This document shows, piece by piece, positions 43,383 to 54,572 of a stretch of DNA of 64,000 nucleotides; position 1 is the stretch's first letter; each line of letters opens with the position of its first letter. The position numbers were made by a program, and so were the translations under genes. Under the pieces are notes generated by a model, which saw only the letters and a program-made list of their open reading frames with translations, was not told where the DNA came from and did not search any database. The stretch is from Perognathus longimembris pacificus (lineage: Eukaryota; Chordata; Mammalia; Rodentia; Heteromyidae): contig NC_063173.1 of the NCBI RefSeq assembly GCF_023159225.1, forward strand, positions 6,516,352 through 6,580,351. Reading direction: 5' to 3'.

Positions 43383-44276
43383 CACCAGCACAACAATGTT
43401 CATCGCAGCACAATTTGTCATAGCAAGAATCTGGAACCAGCCCAGATGCCCCTCAGTAGACGAATGGATCAGGAAAATGTGGTACATTTACACAATGGAA
43501 TTTTATGCCTCTATCAGAAAGAATGACATTGTCCCATTTGTAAGGAAATGGAAGGACTTGGAAAAAATTATACTAAGTGAAGTGAGCCAGACCCAAAGAA
43601 ACATGGACTCTATGGTCTCCTTTATAGAGAATAATTAGCACAGGTTTAGGCAAGTCGTAGCAGAGCATCACAAGGCCCAATAGCTATACCCTTATGAACA
43701 CATGAGATAATGCTAAGTGAAATGAACTCCATGTTATGGAAACAGTTGTAACTACTTTCAACATCCCATGTGTATCTGTAGCTTCTATTATTGATGATGT
43801 TCTTGTATCACCTTCCTGTGGTTGTACCTACACTATCTCTGTAATCTTATCTGAGTATATTGGAAACCGTGTTTACTGGTATTGGAAGTAGGAAATTGAA
43901 AGGGAATACCAAATTTGAGAGACTCTGGCTAAAAAAAGACAAACAACTACAAAAGCAATACTTGCAAAACTGTTTGGTGTAAGTGAGCTGAACACCTCCG
44001 TGGGGGGGAGGGGGGAAGGGAAAGGGGGAGGAGGGAGGGGGGTATGAGGGACAAGGTAACAAACTGTACAAGAAATGTATCCGGGGGCTGGGGATATAGC
44101 CTAGTGGCAAGAGTGCCTGCCTCGGATACACGAGGCCCTAGGTTCGATTCCCCAGCACCACATATACAGAAAACGGCCAGAAGCGGCGCTGTGGCTCAAG
44201 TGGCAGAGTGCTAGCCTTGAGCGGGAAGAAGCCAGGGACAGTGCTCAGGCCCTGAGTCCAAGGCCCAGGACTGGCC

Positions 44277-44307
<31 letters not shown>

Positions 44308-44384
44308 AAGAAATGTATCCAGTGCCTAACGTATGAAACTGTAACCTTTCTGTACATCAGTTTGATGATAAAAATTAAAAAAAA
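43383..44384 (+). mobile_element. 5'-truncated LINE-1 with perfect target duplication
   Basis: A perfect 12-bp direct repeat 'atacataaatga' flanks it (43371-43382 and 44385-44396). It holds the last ~85 codons of ORF2 in one open frame ending at 43638 (residues WIRKMWYIYTMEFYASIRKN, KWKDLEKIILSEVSQTQRN), then a ~500-bp 3' UTR with a G-rich block (43998-44042) and an A-rich tail after 'tgatgataaaaatt'. ORF1, endonuclease and reverse transcriptase are absent, so it is dead on arrival. A SINE lies inside the 3' UTR. Confidence 0.95.
44083..44307 (+). repeat. Young dimeric ID-related SINE nested in LINE-1
   Basis: Full-length copy with intact A/B-box-like motifs and a ~30-bp A tail. Flanked by 13-bp direct repeats 'aagaaatgtatcc' (44070-44082 and 44308-44320), both within LINE-1 3' UTR sequence. 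By eye one base (aagcggcg against aaggggcg) separates it from the copy at 33332. Confidence 0.96.
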
Positions 44385-44396
44385 ATACATAAATGA

Positions 44397-45307
44397 GCAC
44401 ATCCGGGCAATCTTGCTCCAGCATGTCTTGTCTTTAGCCAGATGGATGACTGCCTCCCTCTGGACAGAGGGCATATTGGCTTGGCCACAAGGGGAAATGT
44501 GCTCCATTGGGAACATAAAGCCTCCAAAGCCCTGCTCTTAAGCATCTCTCCGTCCTACTCGGCATGTTCTTCCAAGACCACATCACAGCTCGTTACAGTT
44601 TTAATTACTAGCCACCCGTCTTATGGATCGCTATGGATCACAGCCTTATTCTGCTCTTAGGATCCAGACAGTTAAGTGGACTTTTCTCACATGCAAGTCT
44701 CAAGCATCTCAGAAGGAGAATTTTTGTCTCTCCTCTGATTCACACTTACTCCAATAGTCTTTTTTATTTTTTCTACTGTATCAGTCCTCCTGTTGAATGG
44801 CCCTTCTATCTACTCAAGAAGCTTACAGTTCAAGAGGGGAGAGGGACAAAGAAACAGCTACTTCCATGGTCTTGTGCAAAAGGCCAAAAGTCCTGCCCGA
44901 GGTCCTGGGGTCACGGAAGGCTGGACTAAGAAGGCAGTATTGAAGCTGATTGCAACAATGCCTCCTTTCATTGACACACAGTGTCTTCCATCTTTCTTCC
45001 TGACATTAACATGCAGTAGAAGGGTACATTTTAGCTACACTATTTATATTGGTGCTAGATGATGAAAATTTTCATTTCAACTCAATTTCCAGTTTAACTC
45101 AAAATGCAATTTCTACAGCTTTGTTCATTCTCTATTTAATTAAAAAAAATGTTCAGAAGTAGCCATTGTACTGGATCTATTTCAAATGAAATACATGGAA
45201 AATAATGTTTCTCAGCTCTTTCAAAAAATATCAGATTCATTTATCTGTAGAACATTTTATCATCTTCCACTTTCTTTTTGGTTTTTGTTTGTTTGGGTTT
45301 TGTTTTC
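44397..45307. other. Unassigned sequence
   Basis: Overlapping 72-98 residue frames (44442-45062, +) in different phases show no domain. The last ~250 bp is AT-rich and repeat-free. Confidence 0.45.
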
Positions 45308-45745
45308 TTTTTGGTTGTGGGGCTTAAACTCAGGGCCTGGGCACTGTCCCTGAGCTTTCTCGCTAAAGGGTAGCGCTCTACCACTTTTTTTTTTTTTTGG
45401 CCAGTCCTGGGCCTTGGACTCAGGGCCTGAGCACTGTCCCTGGCTTCTTCCCGCTCAAGGCTAGCACTCTGCCACTTGAGCCACAGCGCCGCTTCTGGCC
45501 GTTTTCTGTATATGTGGTGCTGGGGAATCGAACCTAGGGCCTCGTGTATCCGAGGCAGGCACTCTTGCCACTAGGCTATATCCCCAGCCCGCGCTCTACC
45601 ACTTTGACCCACATAGCCACTTGGAATTTTCTAGCGATTAATTGGCGGTCAGAGTCTCACGGAGTTCCTGCCTGGGCTGGCTTTGAGCTGCGATCCTCGG
45701 ATCTCAGCCTCCCAGGAGCTAGGATGACAGGCACATGCACCTTGT
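45308..45745 (-). repeat. B1-dID-type SINE interrupted by a younger SINE
   Basis: Outer copy: left part 'tgtggggcttaaactcaggg' 'cctgggcactgtccctgagc' to 45387; right part from 45591 'gcgctctaccactttgaccc' through 'gatcctcggatctcagcctc' 'ccaggagctaggatgacagg'. Confidence 0.93.
45388..45590 (-). repeat. Young dimeric ID-related SINE nested in another SINE
   Basis: Flanked by perfect 15-bp repeats 'gcgctctaccacttt' (45373-45387 and 45591-45605) from the host SINE. Full-length body, identical by eye to 35693-35884. Confidence 0.96.
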
Positions 45746-47096
45746 AAGCTTTTTTTTACCACATCTGCACCCATTTGGTAAATTACATCAGCTTTCACTG
45801 AGTTGGAGACAGATGCAGCTGATGTTCACTACTACCCACAGTTTGTCATAGGAGGTCAATTCTTCTAGAATTACGCAGCCGGCGCTTGGAAATCCTCGTA
45901 GGACAGCTCTGACGAGAGGCTGTGGTGAGGATCCATGTGGAAAGCCATGAGATCAAGTCACAGCCGCACAGAGGTAACTCCTTTCTTTGACTTGCTTCTT
46001 GAAGGAGTTTATCCTGCTGGTGTCTACTTGAGCAAACATACTGTTGCATAACTCAGGGAGATGCCCCTTTCGACTAAAGCTCATGTCAAAATCGTCACGA
46101 GACAGGGCCTGTTGTGTACTCCAACTCTGATGTCACTAGGCACGGGAAAAGTGCAGGAACAAAGGGAGTTTCCCATCTTGGTGAGGCTGCCTTTCCCTTG
46201 TTATCACGCTTCCTCCTTTCTCCCATGCCAGTCTTGCTCTTCCTTCCCTCTTGCTTTGTGCATACCGTGCACACAGCAGTCCTGTTCTCATCCCACACTT
46301 GTGCCATCAAACCCAGACAGACAAAAACCTCCCCGAGGAGCAATTTCAAATCCCCAGAGGGAATCTGATGACTTCATTTTGGTGCCTATCTACCTGTACG
46401 CAGACAGGGAAGCAGAATCGCTGCACGGAAATGTGAATGCAGGGATTTCGTTAGGGGAAATGGAAGGCTAAAACTTAAAATTTTCTACTATAGTTCTCTC
46501 TTACTCCACAGGGAGAAAAGCTATACAGCCTGGCTGACCCCATGAAATGACATTTGGTAAGGATTTTCTTAGCTTCCTAGTAAGAATTATGGGTTATTCA
46601 TTGCAAAGATTGCCCTACTATGCCTTCCTGTGACAGCGAGGAACCATACTTGACTGGGAGAAAAATTGTCAGCAAGTGTTTGAATCCACATTTCTTTTCA
46701 TTCACAGGGAGGGGAAATTAAAGCTAAGGAAAACTCAGGAATGAAGACTAAGATAGGTTGCCAGGGGAAAAAAATGTCCAAGGGGAAGCCCTCTCATGCG
46801 AGATAGCTCACCAGCCCCGATGTCAGGCTAAGGGACACTTAGCATTTCAGGATGTGGCTTTGCCTTGCTCCTCTTGTTTACTATGGGAAGGCCCGCTGGG
46901 AACCTACTTAGTATTTTGTGGTTAGACCTAATGAGCACACAGAAGGCTATTAACAAATGCAAGTATTTCCTTAGCATTATTAGTGCAAAGCTATCTAATG
47001 CCATCAAGAGAAAAGCTCTTCTAGTTAAATATTCAGATTAATAAGAAGCAAATATATGTAGAATAATGTGCCTTTTTGGTTAGATCATCAAAAGAG

Positions 47097-47098
<2 letters not shown>
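45746..47098. other. Unassigned sequence
   Basis: No repeat recognised. Open frames at 46061-46471 (+, 136 residues) and 46095-46349 (minus) overlap the same DNA and carry no motif. Confidence 0.45.

Positions 47099-47099
<1 letters not shown>

Positions 47100-47139
<40 letters not shown>
47100..47139. repeat. (GT)20 microsatellite
   Basis: Uninterrupted GT array at the tail end of the adjacent minus-strand SINE. Confidence 0.95.
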
Positions 47140-47142
<3 letters not shown>

Positions 47143-47357
47143 GAGGCTCGATCTCAAGACTTGGGCTCTGTTTTTGTAAGGTGCTCAAAGCTAGTGCTCT
47201 ACCACTTGAGCCACAGCTCCAATTGCAGCTTTTTGGAGGATAATTGGAAATATGAATCTCATGGATTTTCCTGCCTAGGCTAGCATCAAACTGTGATTCT
47301 CAGACCTCAGCCTCCTGAATAGCTAGGATTTCAGGTGTGAGCCACCAGTGCCCAGTC
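47140..47357 (-). repeat. B1-dID-type composite SINE
   Basis: 'ctgaggctcgatctcaagac' 'ttgggctctg', 'gctctaccacttgagccaca', 'cagcctcctgaatagctagg' 'atttcaggtgtgagccacca'. Complete layout. Confidence 0.92.
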
Positions 47358-47558
47358 TGAGCTCAGCTATTTTGAAACCCTGCTCTGAGGAGCCCTTGAA
47401 GCAATTGAGATAGACTCTATTTTGTTTGTGGATGACAATGATCTCTATTTCATTTTGTATATCTCAGAATTTCAAATAATATTTCATTGGAACAAATGAT
47501 TTCATGGTGATATGGAATAATTTATATTTATGTAAATATATAATATATATCACCATGG

Positions 47559-47560
<2 letters not shown>
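47358..47560. other. Unassigned AT-rich sequence
   Basis: No feature recognised. Confidence 0.4.

Positions 47561-47630
<70 letters not shown>
47561..47630. repeat. Compound (TC)15(AC)20 microsatellite
   Basis: Two adjoining perfect dinucleotide arrays with a switch at 47590/47591. Confidence 0.95.
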
Positions 47631-47633
<3 letters not shown>

Positions 47634-47802
47634 ATCAATCTTCTCAGATCAGTCTTTCCAGGAGAGAACTGAGATTCTCATAAAAGTAAAATTTATAACT
47701 TTGACTCGTTTAAAAATAATAACAGTACGGAATGTACTAAAGATAATTTACTTTCTTCAACAGTAATTCAAAAAATCACCAAGCGCTTAATTAATTACCA
47801 AT

Positions 47803-47995
47803 TTTGTTGGTTGTGGGGCTTCAACGCAGGGCCTGAGCACGGTCCCTGAGCTCTTTAGCTCAAGGCAAGTGCTCTACCACTTTGTGCCACAGTTCCACGT
47901 CCACGTTTTTGAGTGGTTAATTGGAGATAGGAGTCTTAAGGGGATTTTTCTTCCCCAGCTGGCTAGAGCTTAATTTTGAGACCCTCTGATAATGG
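47803..47995 (-). repeat. B1-dID-type composite SINE
   Basis: 'gttgtggggcttcaacgcag' 'ggcctgagcacggtccctga', 'tgctctaccactttgtgcca', then a weak B1 head. Confidence 0.83.
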
Positions 47996-49485
47996 TGCCT
48001 ATCATACATTCAAGTGAGAAACTGAATTTGGATCTTGATCTCTTGGGAGAAATGAAATGTTCAGAGAGTAATGAGAGCTATTGTCATGGAGATGGATTTA
48101 AGGATATGAGACAGTGAAATCGACCAACTAGCCGGCATAAATATAAAAGGAGATCAATACTATGGACAGTCTGAATCAAATTTTAGTAATGAGGGTGAAC
48201 TTACAAGCAAAGTTTGTTTAGAGAAAAAAAAGCCACAAAGAGAGGAGGAAAATAAAATCACACACATATGGATTATATAAGCCAAGTGAAGCAAATAGTT
48301 CCAAAAGCAAAGCGATCAGTGACCCCCAGCATTATTTATGGGGGACTACGGCAACAACACAGTTGGTGATGAAGGCCGTTGGTGACACCGAGACTAAAAG
48401 ATAGTTTGTACGCAGGCAGAATAAAATCTTGATAAGTTGGGTCAAGAAAGAAAGGAAAAAGACAGGACCTTTCCCACTGATCTTTCGGATAAAGCAAGAC
48501 TGTTCATGGGATGGCTTTAGGAGAAGAGCTTGCAGTGTGATTTTGCTCCAGCGGACCTGAAGTGTACAGAGATCCAGCGGAGAGGGAAATGGTAATGCAG
48601 AAGAGAAAGAGGGTAGTGGATCAATATCTGCCGAGGGGAGAAAAAGGGAAAAGCTCCAGCCAGAAATATGAGGGAGTCCATTGGCAGACAGAGGAGGGCT
48701 CAGAGGTAGGCAGGAGGGCTGACAGATGGGGGCCACTTGAGCATTTCTGTTGTTTCCGGTTTCGGTAAAACAGGAAGCAAGTTCCTTAGCTGGGGTGAGA
48801 GAGAACTTGAGAAGGTTGGAGGTAGGTAGAGATGGAAGGAAGACTATATTCACAAGGAAAATGTAGCTCAACTTCTACACACAATGACCTGAGACTGAAA
48901 AGTACCTTTCTAGCAACAGAAGATTTAGCGTTATTACTTTTTAGTAATTAATAATTATTATTAATAACTACTAAAAATTAATAATATTTGTTTCTAGCAA
49001 TACATAAGGACCAAAAAAAACTCAGGCCTCTCAACTTCTGGCTCATTAATCATATTTTTATTTCTTTATGATATATAACATAGTCAGAATAATTTAGAGA
49101 GTTTCTTGTAGAAATGCAATTTTTTTCACACCCAAGTATGATGGAAGTATTTAAATTCTGCACAGGTCATAAGTTTTTACATTTAGAATTTATTTTGTAT
49201 CACTGCTATGGAGTTATAGGCCAAGTGAAATAAGAGAAATGAGCCAATCACATCACAATTCAGCCGTACCCTACCTGTTCTTCCCCAAACATGTAACGAC
49301 AGTGCTTTTTCCTAAACATGGAGGAACTTAGCTACTTCAAGATGCTGAGTTTCGAAGAGGGTGAACTCCATCTCAAATTATTTAAATATGTGTCTTCATT
49401 CTCTCCTTCAACACTGTCTTGGGGGGAAAATTGCCAAAATAATAACAATAATGTTGACATTTCTTGGGATTAGAGGAGGTGGGTG

Positions 49486-49486
<1 letters not shown>
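47996..49486. other. Unassigned stretch holding the longest open frame
   Basis: The longest frame in the window (48332-48871, minus, 179 residues) lies here. It has no signal, domain or codon-level regularity I recognise, is Leu/Ser/Pro-rich, and has no neighbouring exon. I leave it as unsupported. No repeat family recognised. Confidence 0.45.
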
Positions 49487-49539
<53 letters not shown>

Positions 49540-49578
49540 GAGAGAGACAGAGAGAGACAGAGACAGAGACAGACAGAC
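49487..49578. repeat. Compound (TG)n(GA)n(CAGAGA)n microsatellite
   Basis: TG array to about 49516, then GA and CAGAGA units. It gives false Val/Cys and Arg/Glu-repeat frames. Confidence 0.94.
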
Positions 49579-49800
49579 CCAGAGAATGTTCTGGGACTTA
49601 CACTCAGGGCCTGGGTACTGTCCCTTAGCTTTGTCACTCAAGATTGGCCCCTTGAGTCACACCTCCATTTCCAGCTTTTTGTTAGTTAACTGGAGAGAAG
49701 AGTCTCATGGACTTTGCTGCCTGCTGACTTCACACAATGGTCCTCAGATCTCAGCCTCCTGAGTAGCGAGGATTACAGGTGTGAGCCACCGGTACCCAGA
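49579..49800 (-). repeat. B1-dID-type composite SINE
   Basis: 'tctgggacttacactcaggg' 'cctgggtactgtcccttagc', then 'gtcctcagatctcagcctcc' 'tgagtagcgaggattacagg' 'tgtgagccaccggtaccc'. Confidence 0.9.
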
Positions 49801-51154
49801 CAGAGTGTCTAACATTAGCTTTCTAATGAGTCTCTACTATGACATGAATTTTTAAAAGCCAGTATACCTCCTGCTTTGCATTAATTGTCAAATAAATTCA
49901 ATGAAAGGATTGGATTTGAAAATAACGAATTAGACATTCATCCTGTCTAATTGTATCTAATTTACCATGTTGAAGTCTCCTAGGCTCTGGTTACTCCTTA
50001 TGGAGGAGCAACGTGTCATACTTATTGTGACAGGGTAAAAATGGCGAACGCACATGATCAATTTACAGGAGAAAGGCAGAGGGCTCTGTGCTCCCTCATG
50101 GTGACCGTAGCGAGGGTGCTTTGAAGACACTCCATTCGTGTTCTTCGTGCTGGGCCCCCCCCTTTCTGGCCTGTGACTTGTAGGTGACAGAATCACGACG
50201 AGAGGTGAAGAGGTGTACTTGGCTTGCGTGTGCTTGACATTCCAAACACAGGCACATCGTGTGACATACAAGATACGGGGGAAATCAAACGTCAGGTGGA
50301 AAAGCAGTCACTGGAGAGCGAGGTGGCTGACGTGAGATGGAGAGAGCGGCAGGATGGGCTTAGGTTGCTGGGGACTGAAAAGATGTGCTTCCTCTATCAG
50401 TGACCGTTTAATTATAATGCCTTGTTCTTCTAGTTGCTCCAAGAGTTTTCAGTAAGAAATGGGACGTGCTCACTTGCGGCGAAATGGAATATTCCTTTGA
50501 TTACTAGAATATATTTCAAGCTGCTCACATCAGGATGGGTTAAATGTCAGATCCGTTTGTTTGTGAGGAAACTTGAAGGTTGTCATGAACATTTTTAAAG
50601 ACACATTGGTGTGCGGCAAAGTTGCATCTACCTGCACTGTACTTCAAAGATGATATGCATAAAATATTTTTGAAATATTGATTCAGCAAATGCATTCAAT
50701 CTGAGCAGTCATGTATGTGCGTGTTTTCTTACCTAGCCAGTGTAAATAACGAATGGCACAGAAGTGCTGCTGTAAAGCAGGCCCGTTCCGATGCTGAGAA
50801 TGGGCGAGTCGTGTGCGGGGCACCAGTGACTCAAGTGCAGGATGGCTACAAGCCACCAGCCAAGAGGACGCAGGGCGTGACATCACCGTGCTGTCAGCTT
50901 CCTGTTCCCCTGTCCATACACACCAATGCACACAGCCTTTTGCGTGCGTGTGGCTGTAAGAATCAAATAGGCTATGTGGGTTTAGGAATGAAGCATCAAT
51001 ATAAGGATGTCTTATTAGATCTTTCAGATCCAACAACCCTTCTTTTTATTTCTATAATCCTAAAAATTCAGATCATTGGAGAGATTAATGGGTGGACAGT
51101 CTGATATATAGTGTTTAGTGGCCAAGGTTAATCAGACAAATCATACAGGCAGTA
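49801..51154. other. Unassigned, SINE-free sequence
   Basis: Two overlapping opposite-strand frames at 50683-51104 (117 and 129 residues) have no recognised motif. No repeat family recognised. Confidence 0.45.
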
Positions 51155-51553
51155 GCAGGAGGAGGAGGAGGATGAGGAGGAGGAGGAGGAGGAGGATGAG
51201 GAGGAGGAGGAGGATGGAGGAGGAGGATGGAGGAGGAGGAGGAGGAGGATGGAGGAGGAGGAGGAGGATGGAGGAGGAGGATGAAGGAGAAGGAGGAGGA
51301 GAAGGATGGAGGAGGAGGATGGAGGAGGAGGAGGAGGAGAAGGATGGAGGAGGAGGAGGAGGATGAAGGAGAAGGAGGAGGAGAAGGATGGAGGAGGAGG
51401 ATGGAGGAGGAGGAGGAGGAGGAGGAGGAGGGGGAGGAGGAGGAGGAGGAGGAGGAGGAGGAGGAGGGGGGAGGAGGAGGAGGAGGAGGAGGAGGAGGAG
51501 GAGGAGGAGGAGGAGGAGGAGGAGGAGGAGGAGGAGGAGGAGATGGAGGAGGA
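51155..51553. repeat. ~400-bp (GGA)n-rich purine tract
   Basis: Nearly pure purine on + with scattered T ('gatgga') giving a higher-order GGA/GATGGA pattern, most regular after 51405. It yields mock poly-Glu/Gly/Arg frames on + and poly-Leu/Pro/Ser frames on minus, none of them genes. Confidence 0.96.
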
Positions 51554-52534
51554 AAACTAGCAAAAGCAACTTGGAAGTTTCAGGTCAGGGAGAGGCAATT
51601 GGTTTAAGCTGACTGGACAGAGCAGGCTCGTGGCAGGGAGCCTTCCAAATCAAGGCACATGAGCGAGCACGGGGCTATAGACAGAGAGAATTGTGCCCAG
51701 AGGGAGCCACGACAGGGCAGTGCCTAAAAGCTCCTTGCTTGCTTGACCCCTGTGGGCTTTCTTTAATGAACATAACTGTGACTCTGGAGGCTTAAGCAAA
51801 TGCTTTTACTTTCCAGCTGGTTTTAGGGATTTTGGGTTATGGGACTCAGATTTGCAGTGGGTTGTCAGTCCACTCATTGCTTAATAAATTACATTCACAC
51901 TGCTGTTCTACTACCCTACCTCTTGCTTTGAGAAGTTCCTTCACTAGAGAGACACAAATTATGGAAAAGTTAATAGACCCTTGGAGTGCTTTGTCCTCAT
52001 AGTGAGTTTAAGTTGATAAGTATTTCTGCAGCAGAATTTATTTTTTTCTGCAGCAGAATTTATTTTATCAGCTAAGGTAGACCAAGGTTCCACAAAAGAC
52101 ACTTAGATCCCAAATTAATAATTCCAAGAGTGACAATTAACAGCACAGTCAGCTGCATCGAAGGTTCCAGAACCCACAAGGAGGGCATTAAACATAGAAT
52201 CTTGAAGCCCGTGAAGATATTTGTTTGAATCACTTCAGCATGCTTAGCATGAAGTTTGGTTCATGAATTTTGGAAAGCAACGAGGACCTCGTAACAGTCG
52301 GTATGTGTAACGTGTTCTCACATAAAATCAGAAGCACCGACAGAGGAAGAGTGAAATGAATAAATTCAGCTACGGCCTTTCATTGAGCCCCATCAGTGCC
52401 TCTTCCTGTGAGTTCCTGACATGTGCTTTATTAAACAGCAACAAAACCTTTTGAGTTTGGCAAGGGGAAATTGTTTCCAGGCTCCATTGAATGAAAAGGA
52501 ATGTCATTCCAAGTGTGAGGAATCTAGTTTCTTT
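51554..52534. other. Unassigned sequence with a 22-bp direct repeat
   Basis: At 52024-52066 the phrase 'ttctgcagcagaatttattt' occurs twice with a 22-bp period. The rest is unrecognised. Confidence 0.5.
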
Positions 52535-52625
52535 TCTCATTAGGAATAGTTGAAGCCCAAAGAGGCAAAATGACCTGGGCCACACATGTATACATTGCAA
52601 CTCTGAAACCCACATCCAAAATGCA
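52535..52625 (-). repeat. MIR SINE fragment
   Basis: 'ttgaagcccaaagaggcaaa' 'atgacctgggccacacatgt' ... 'aactctgaaacccacatcc' matches the reverse-complement MIR core (ctgaggctcagagaggttaagtgacttgcccaaggtcacac). Confidence 0.6.
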
Positions 52626-53606
52626 TGGTCTTTCTCTAGTCTAGATTTCCAATTCATTCTCTTCATGTGCTCACTCTGTATTCTTACTAGTTCCATTTTT
52701 TCTTACAGCAATAGCAGGAACAGCAGCAGCAGCAGCAACAACGAGCTGGTGTCCAGCTAGAAGAATCCAGAGCGAAGCCCATTCACTGTGTTTTCGCTTC
52801 CACCTTTTTGATTTGGCTTCTCCACCTCTGGTGTATACAACTGTGGTGGGTTACTCACTCCTCTTTCTAACTCTAGTCTTGCCCTGCCTTTCTGCCCCCA
52901 CAAAATTCATTGCAGGTGATATCTTTACAAAATAGTCCTTTGTTAAACAGCTTTTAATGATCGCCATTGTCTTAAGGATAAAGGATAAACTATTAGCCCT
53001 CGTAAATAACAAATCCCTCACTTTTGTCTTTTCCAGATGGATGTTGTAGACATTCTGTTTTTCTCTCCATGGTCCATTCCTCTTCTTCACTTTGCTTGAC
53101 CCTGAGAAACTGATAAACCTGGGCTGCATAAGGCTTTTGTTAGGTCTGGTTGGAGAACAGTAGTAGGAAGGATGATCGCAAAAGTGAACACTTAGTTGCT
53201 AGATTCCTCACTTCGAGGTACCAGGCCTGATAGGCAGGTAAACTTTTATCCATGGCCAGCTAACTGCTTACCTACATTTTTTTTTTTGGTAAATAACTCC
53301 ATGTGAAACTCCTCCCCAATTATTGACTTCACATTTATTAGATGTTCTTTGATACTATATACCCTAATTTATATGAAATGCATGTGTCCTGTCTACCCTT
53401 CTCTGAGACTTGGTAAACACTGCTCCTTCTGCTTAGGTTTTCCAGGTGCCTACTGGCTCTGACCAGCTGTATCCGCTACTGATCCTTCCATTGATGTGTT
53501 ATATGCCTGTCTGCTCTAAAGGCTGTGTGCACCACTTTCATAAACATTGTCTTGCACAGAGCCCAGGTGAAATCTTCACCTAAACGAAATGTGGCTCTTG
53601 TGTGTG
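52626..53606. other. Unassigned sequence
   Basis: A short (CAG)n lies near 52720. No recognisable coding exon. Confidence 0.45.
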
Positions 53607-53842
53607 TGCACATGCTTTGGTACTGGGGGTAGAATTCAGGGCCTGGACATTGTCCCTTAGCTTTTTTGCTCAAAGCTGGTGTTCTAAGACTTGAGTCACA
53701 GATCCACTTAGGACTTTTTGCTGGATAATTTCAGATAAGAGTCTCATGGATTTATTGCCCAGATTAGCTTTGAATCACAATCCTCAGATCTCAGCTTCCT
53801 GAGTAGCAAGGATTATAGGATTGAACTATGGGGGCCTGGCTT
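53607..53842 (-). repeat. B1-dID-type composite SINE
   Basis: GT tail, 'ggtactgggggtagaattca' 'gggcctggacattgtccctt', 'aatcctcagatctcagcttc' 'ctgagtagcaaggattatag'. Confidence 0.9.
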
Positions 53843-54348
53843 GAAGTCTTTCTCTGCCAGTTCTTAGGGAGCTAGAAAAGTTCCCCAGAGGAACTCAAAG
53901 TACTATTTGGAGCAAAAGGGAACTAGGTAAGGATGCTGATACCCCTTGAAAAGTTCAGAGGTCCTTGTCTACATCTCAGGCTAAAGGACTAATTTTAGAA
54001 GACGAAACATAAAGTGAAAGTGCACTTTAAATGAGACAGGCCAAATATTGATTATTATGTTTAAGAAGGTATTTGTATTACAAAGTTAGATCCTTTGTCT
54101 TAGGTATAAGATTTTTCTAGTGATTAAAATGGCTGATATTTTATTCCTTCCCATTTCCAAAATTCTACCTGTTATTGCTGACTCAAGATGCCTATCTCTT
54201 TTATTTTCTTTATCCTTTGTTCTCTTTTTCCATCCTTCTTTTTATTTCTCCGTTTCCTCTTTAATATTTATTTATTAAATATTAGGTTAGTGCTCTGGAA
54301 CTCAGGAGTTAAGCTTACAGCTGTTGTGATGATATGTGTTTACTTATT
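53843..54348. other. Unassigned sequence
   Basis: No feature recognised. T-rich from about 54190. Confidence 0.4.
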
Positions 54349-54572
54349 GCTCATGCTGGGGCTTGAACTCAGGTCCTAGAACAAGACTCAATTTTCTTGT
54401 CCAAAGCTGGGTGCTCTACCACTGGACTCATGTCTCTATTTTGACAATTTGCTGGACAATTGGACATGGGATCTTGCAGACTTTTCTGCCTGGGATGGCT
54501 TTGCACTGTGACCCTCCAGATCTTAGCTCCTGGGTAGCATTGTTATAGGAGTGAGCCACCAGTGCTCTGCTT
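54349..54572 (-). repeat. B1-dID-type composite SINE
   Basis: 'catgctggggcttgaactca' 'ggtcctagaacaa', 'gtgctctaccactggactca', 'gaccctccagatcttagctc' ... 'aggagtgagccaccagtgct'. Confidence 0.88.

Noticed and set aside
43348..43638. 96-residue plus frame as a new gene
   Set aside because: It is the C-terminal end of LINE-1 ORF2 in a 5'-truncated copy bounded by target duplications.
48332..48871. Longest open frame, 179 residues on the minus strand
   Set aside because: No recognisable domain, low-complexity Leu/Ser/Pro composition, no adjacent exon or promoter feature. A frame this long is expected by chance in 64 kb.
51141..51607. Poly-Leu/Pro and poly-Glu/Gly/Arg frames up to 142 residues
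   Set aside because: Direct translation of the GGA microsatellite.
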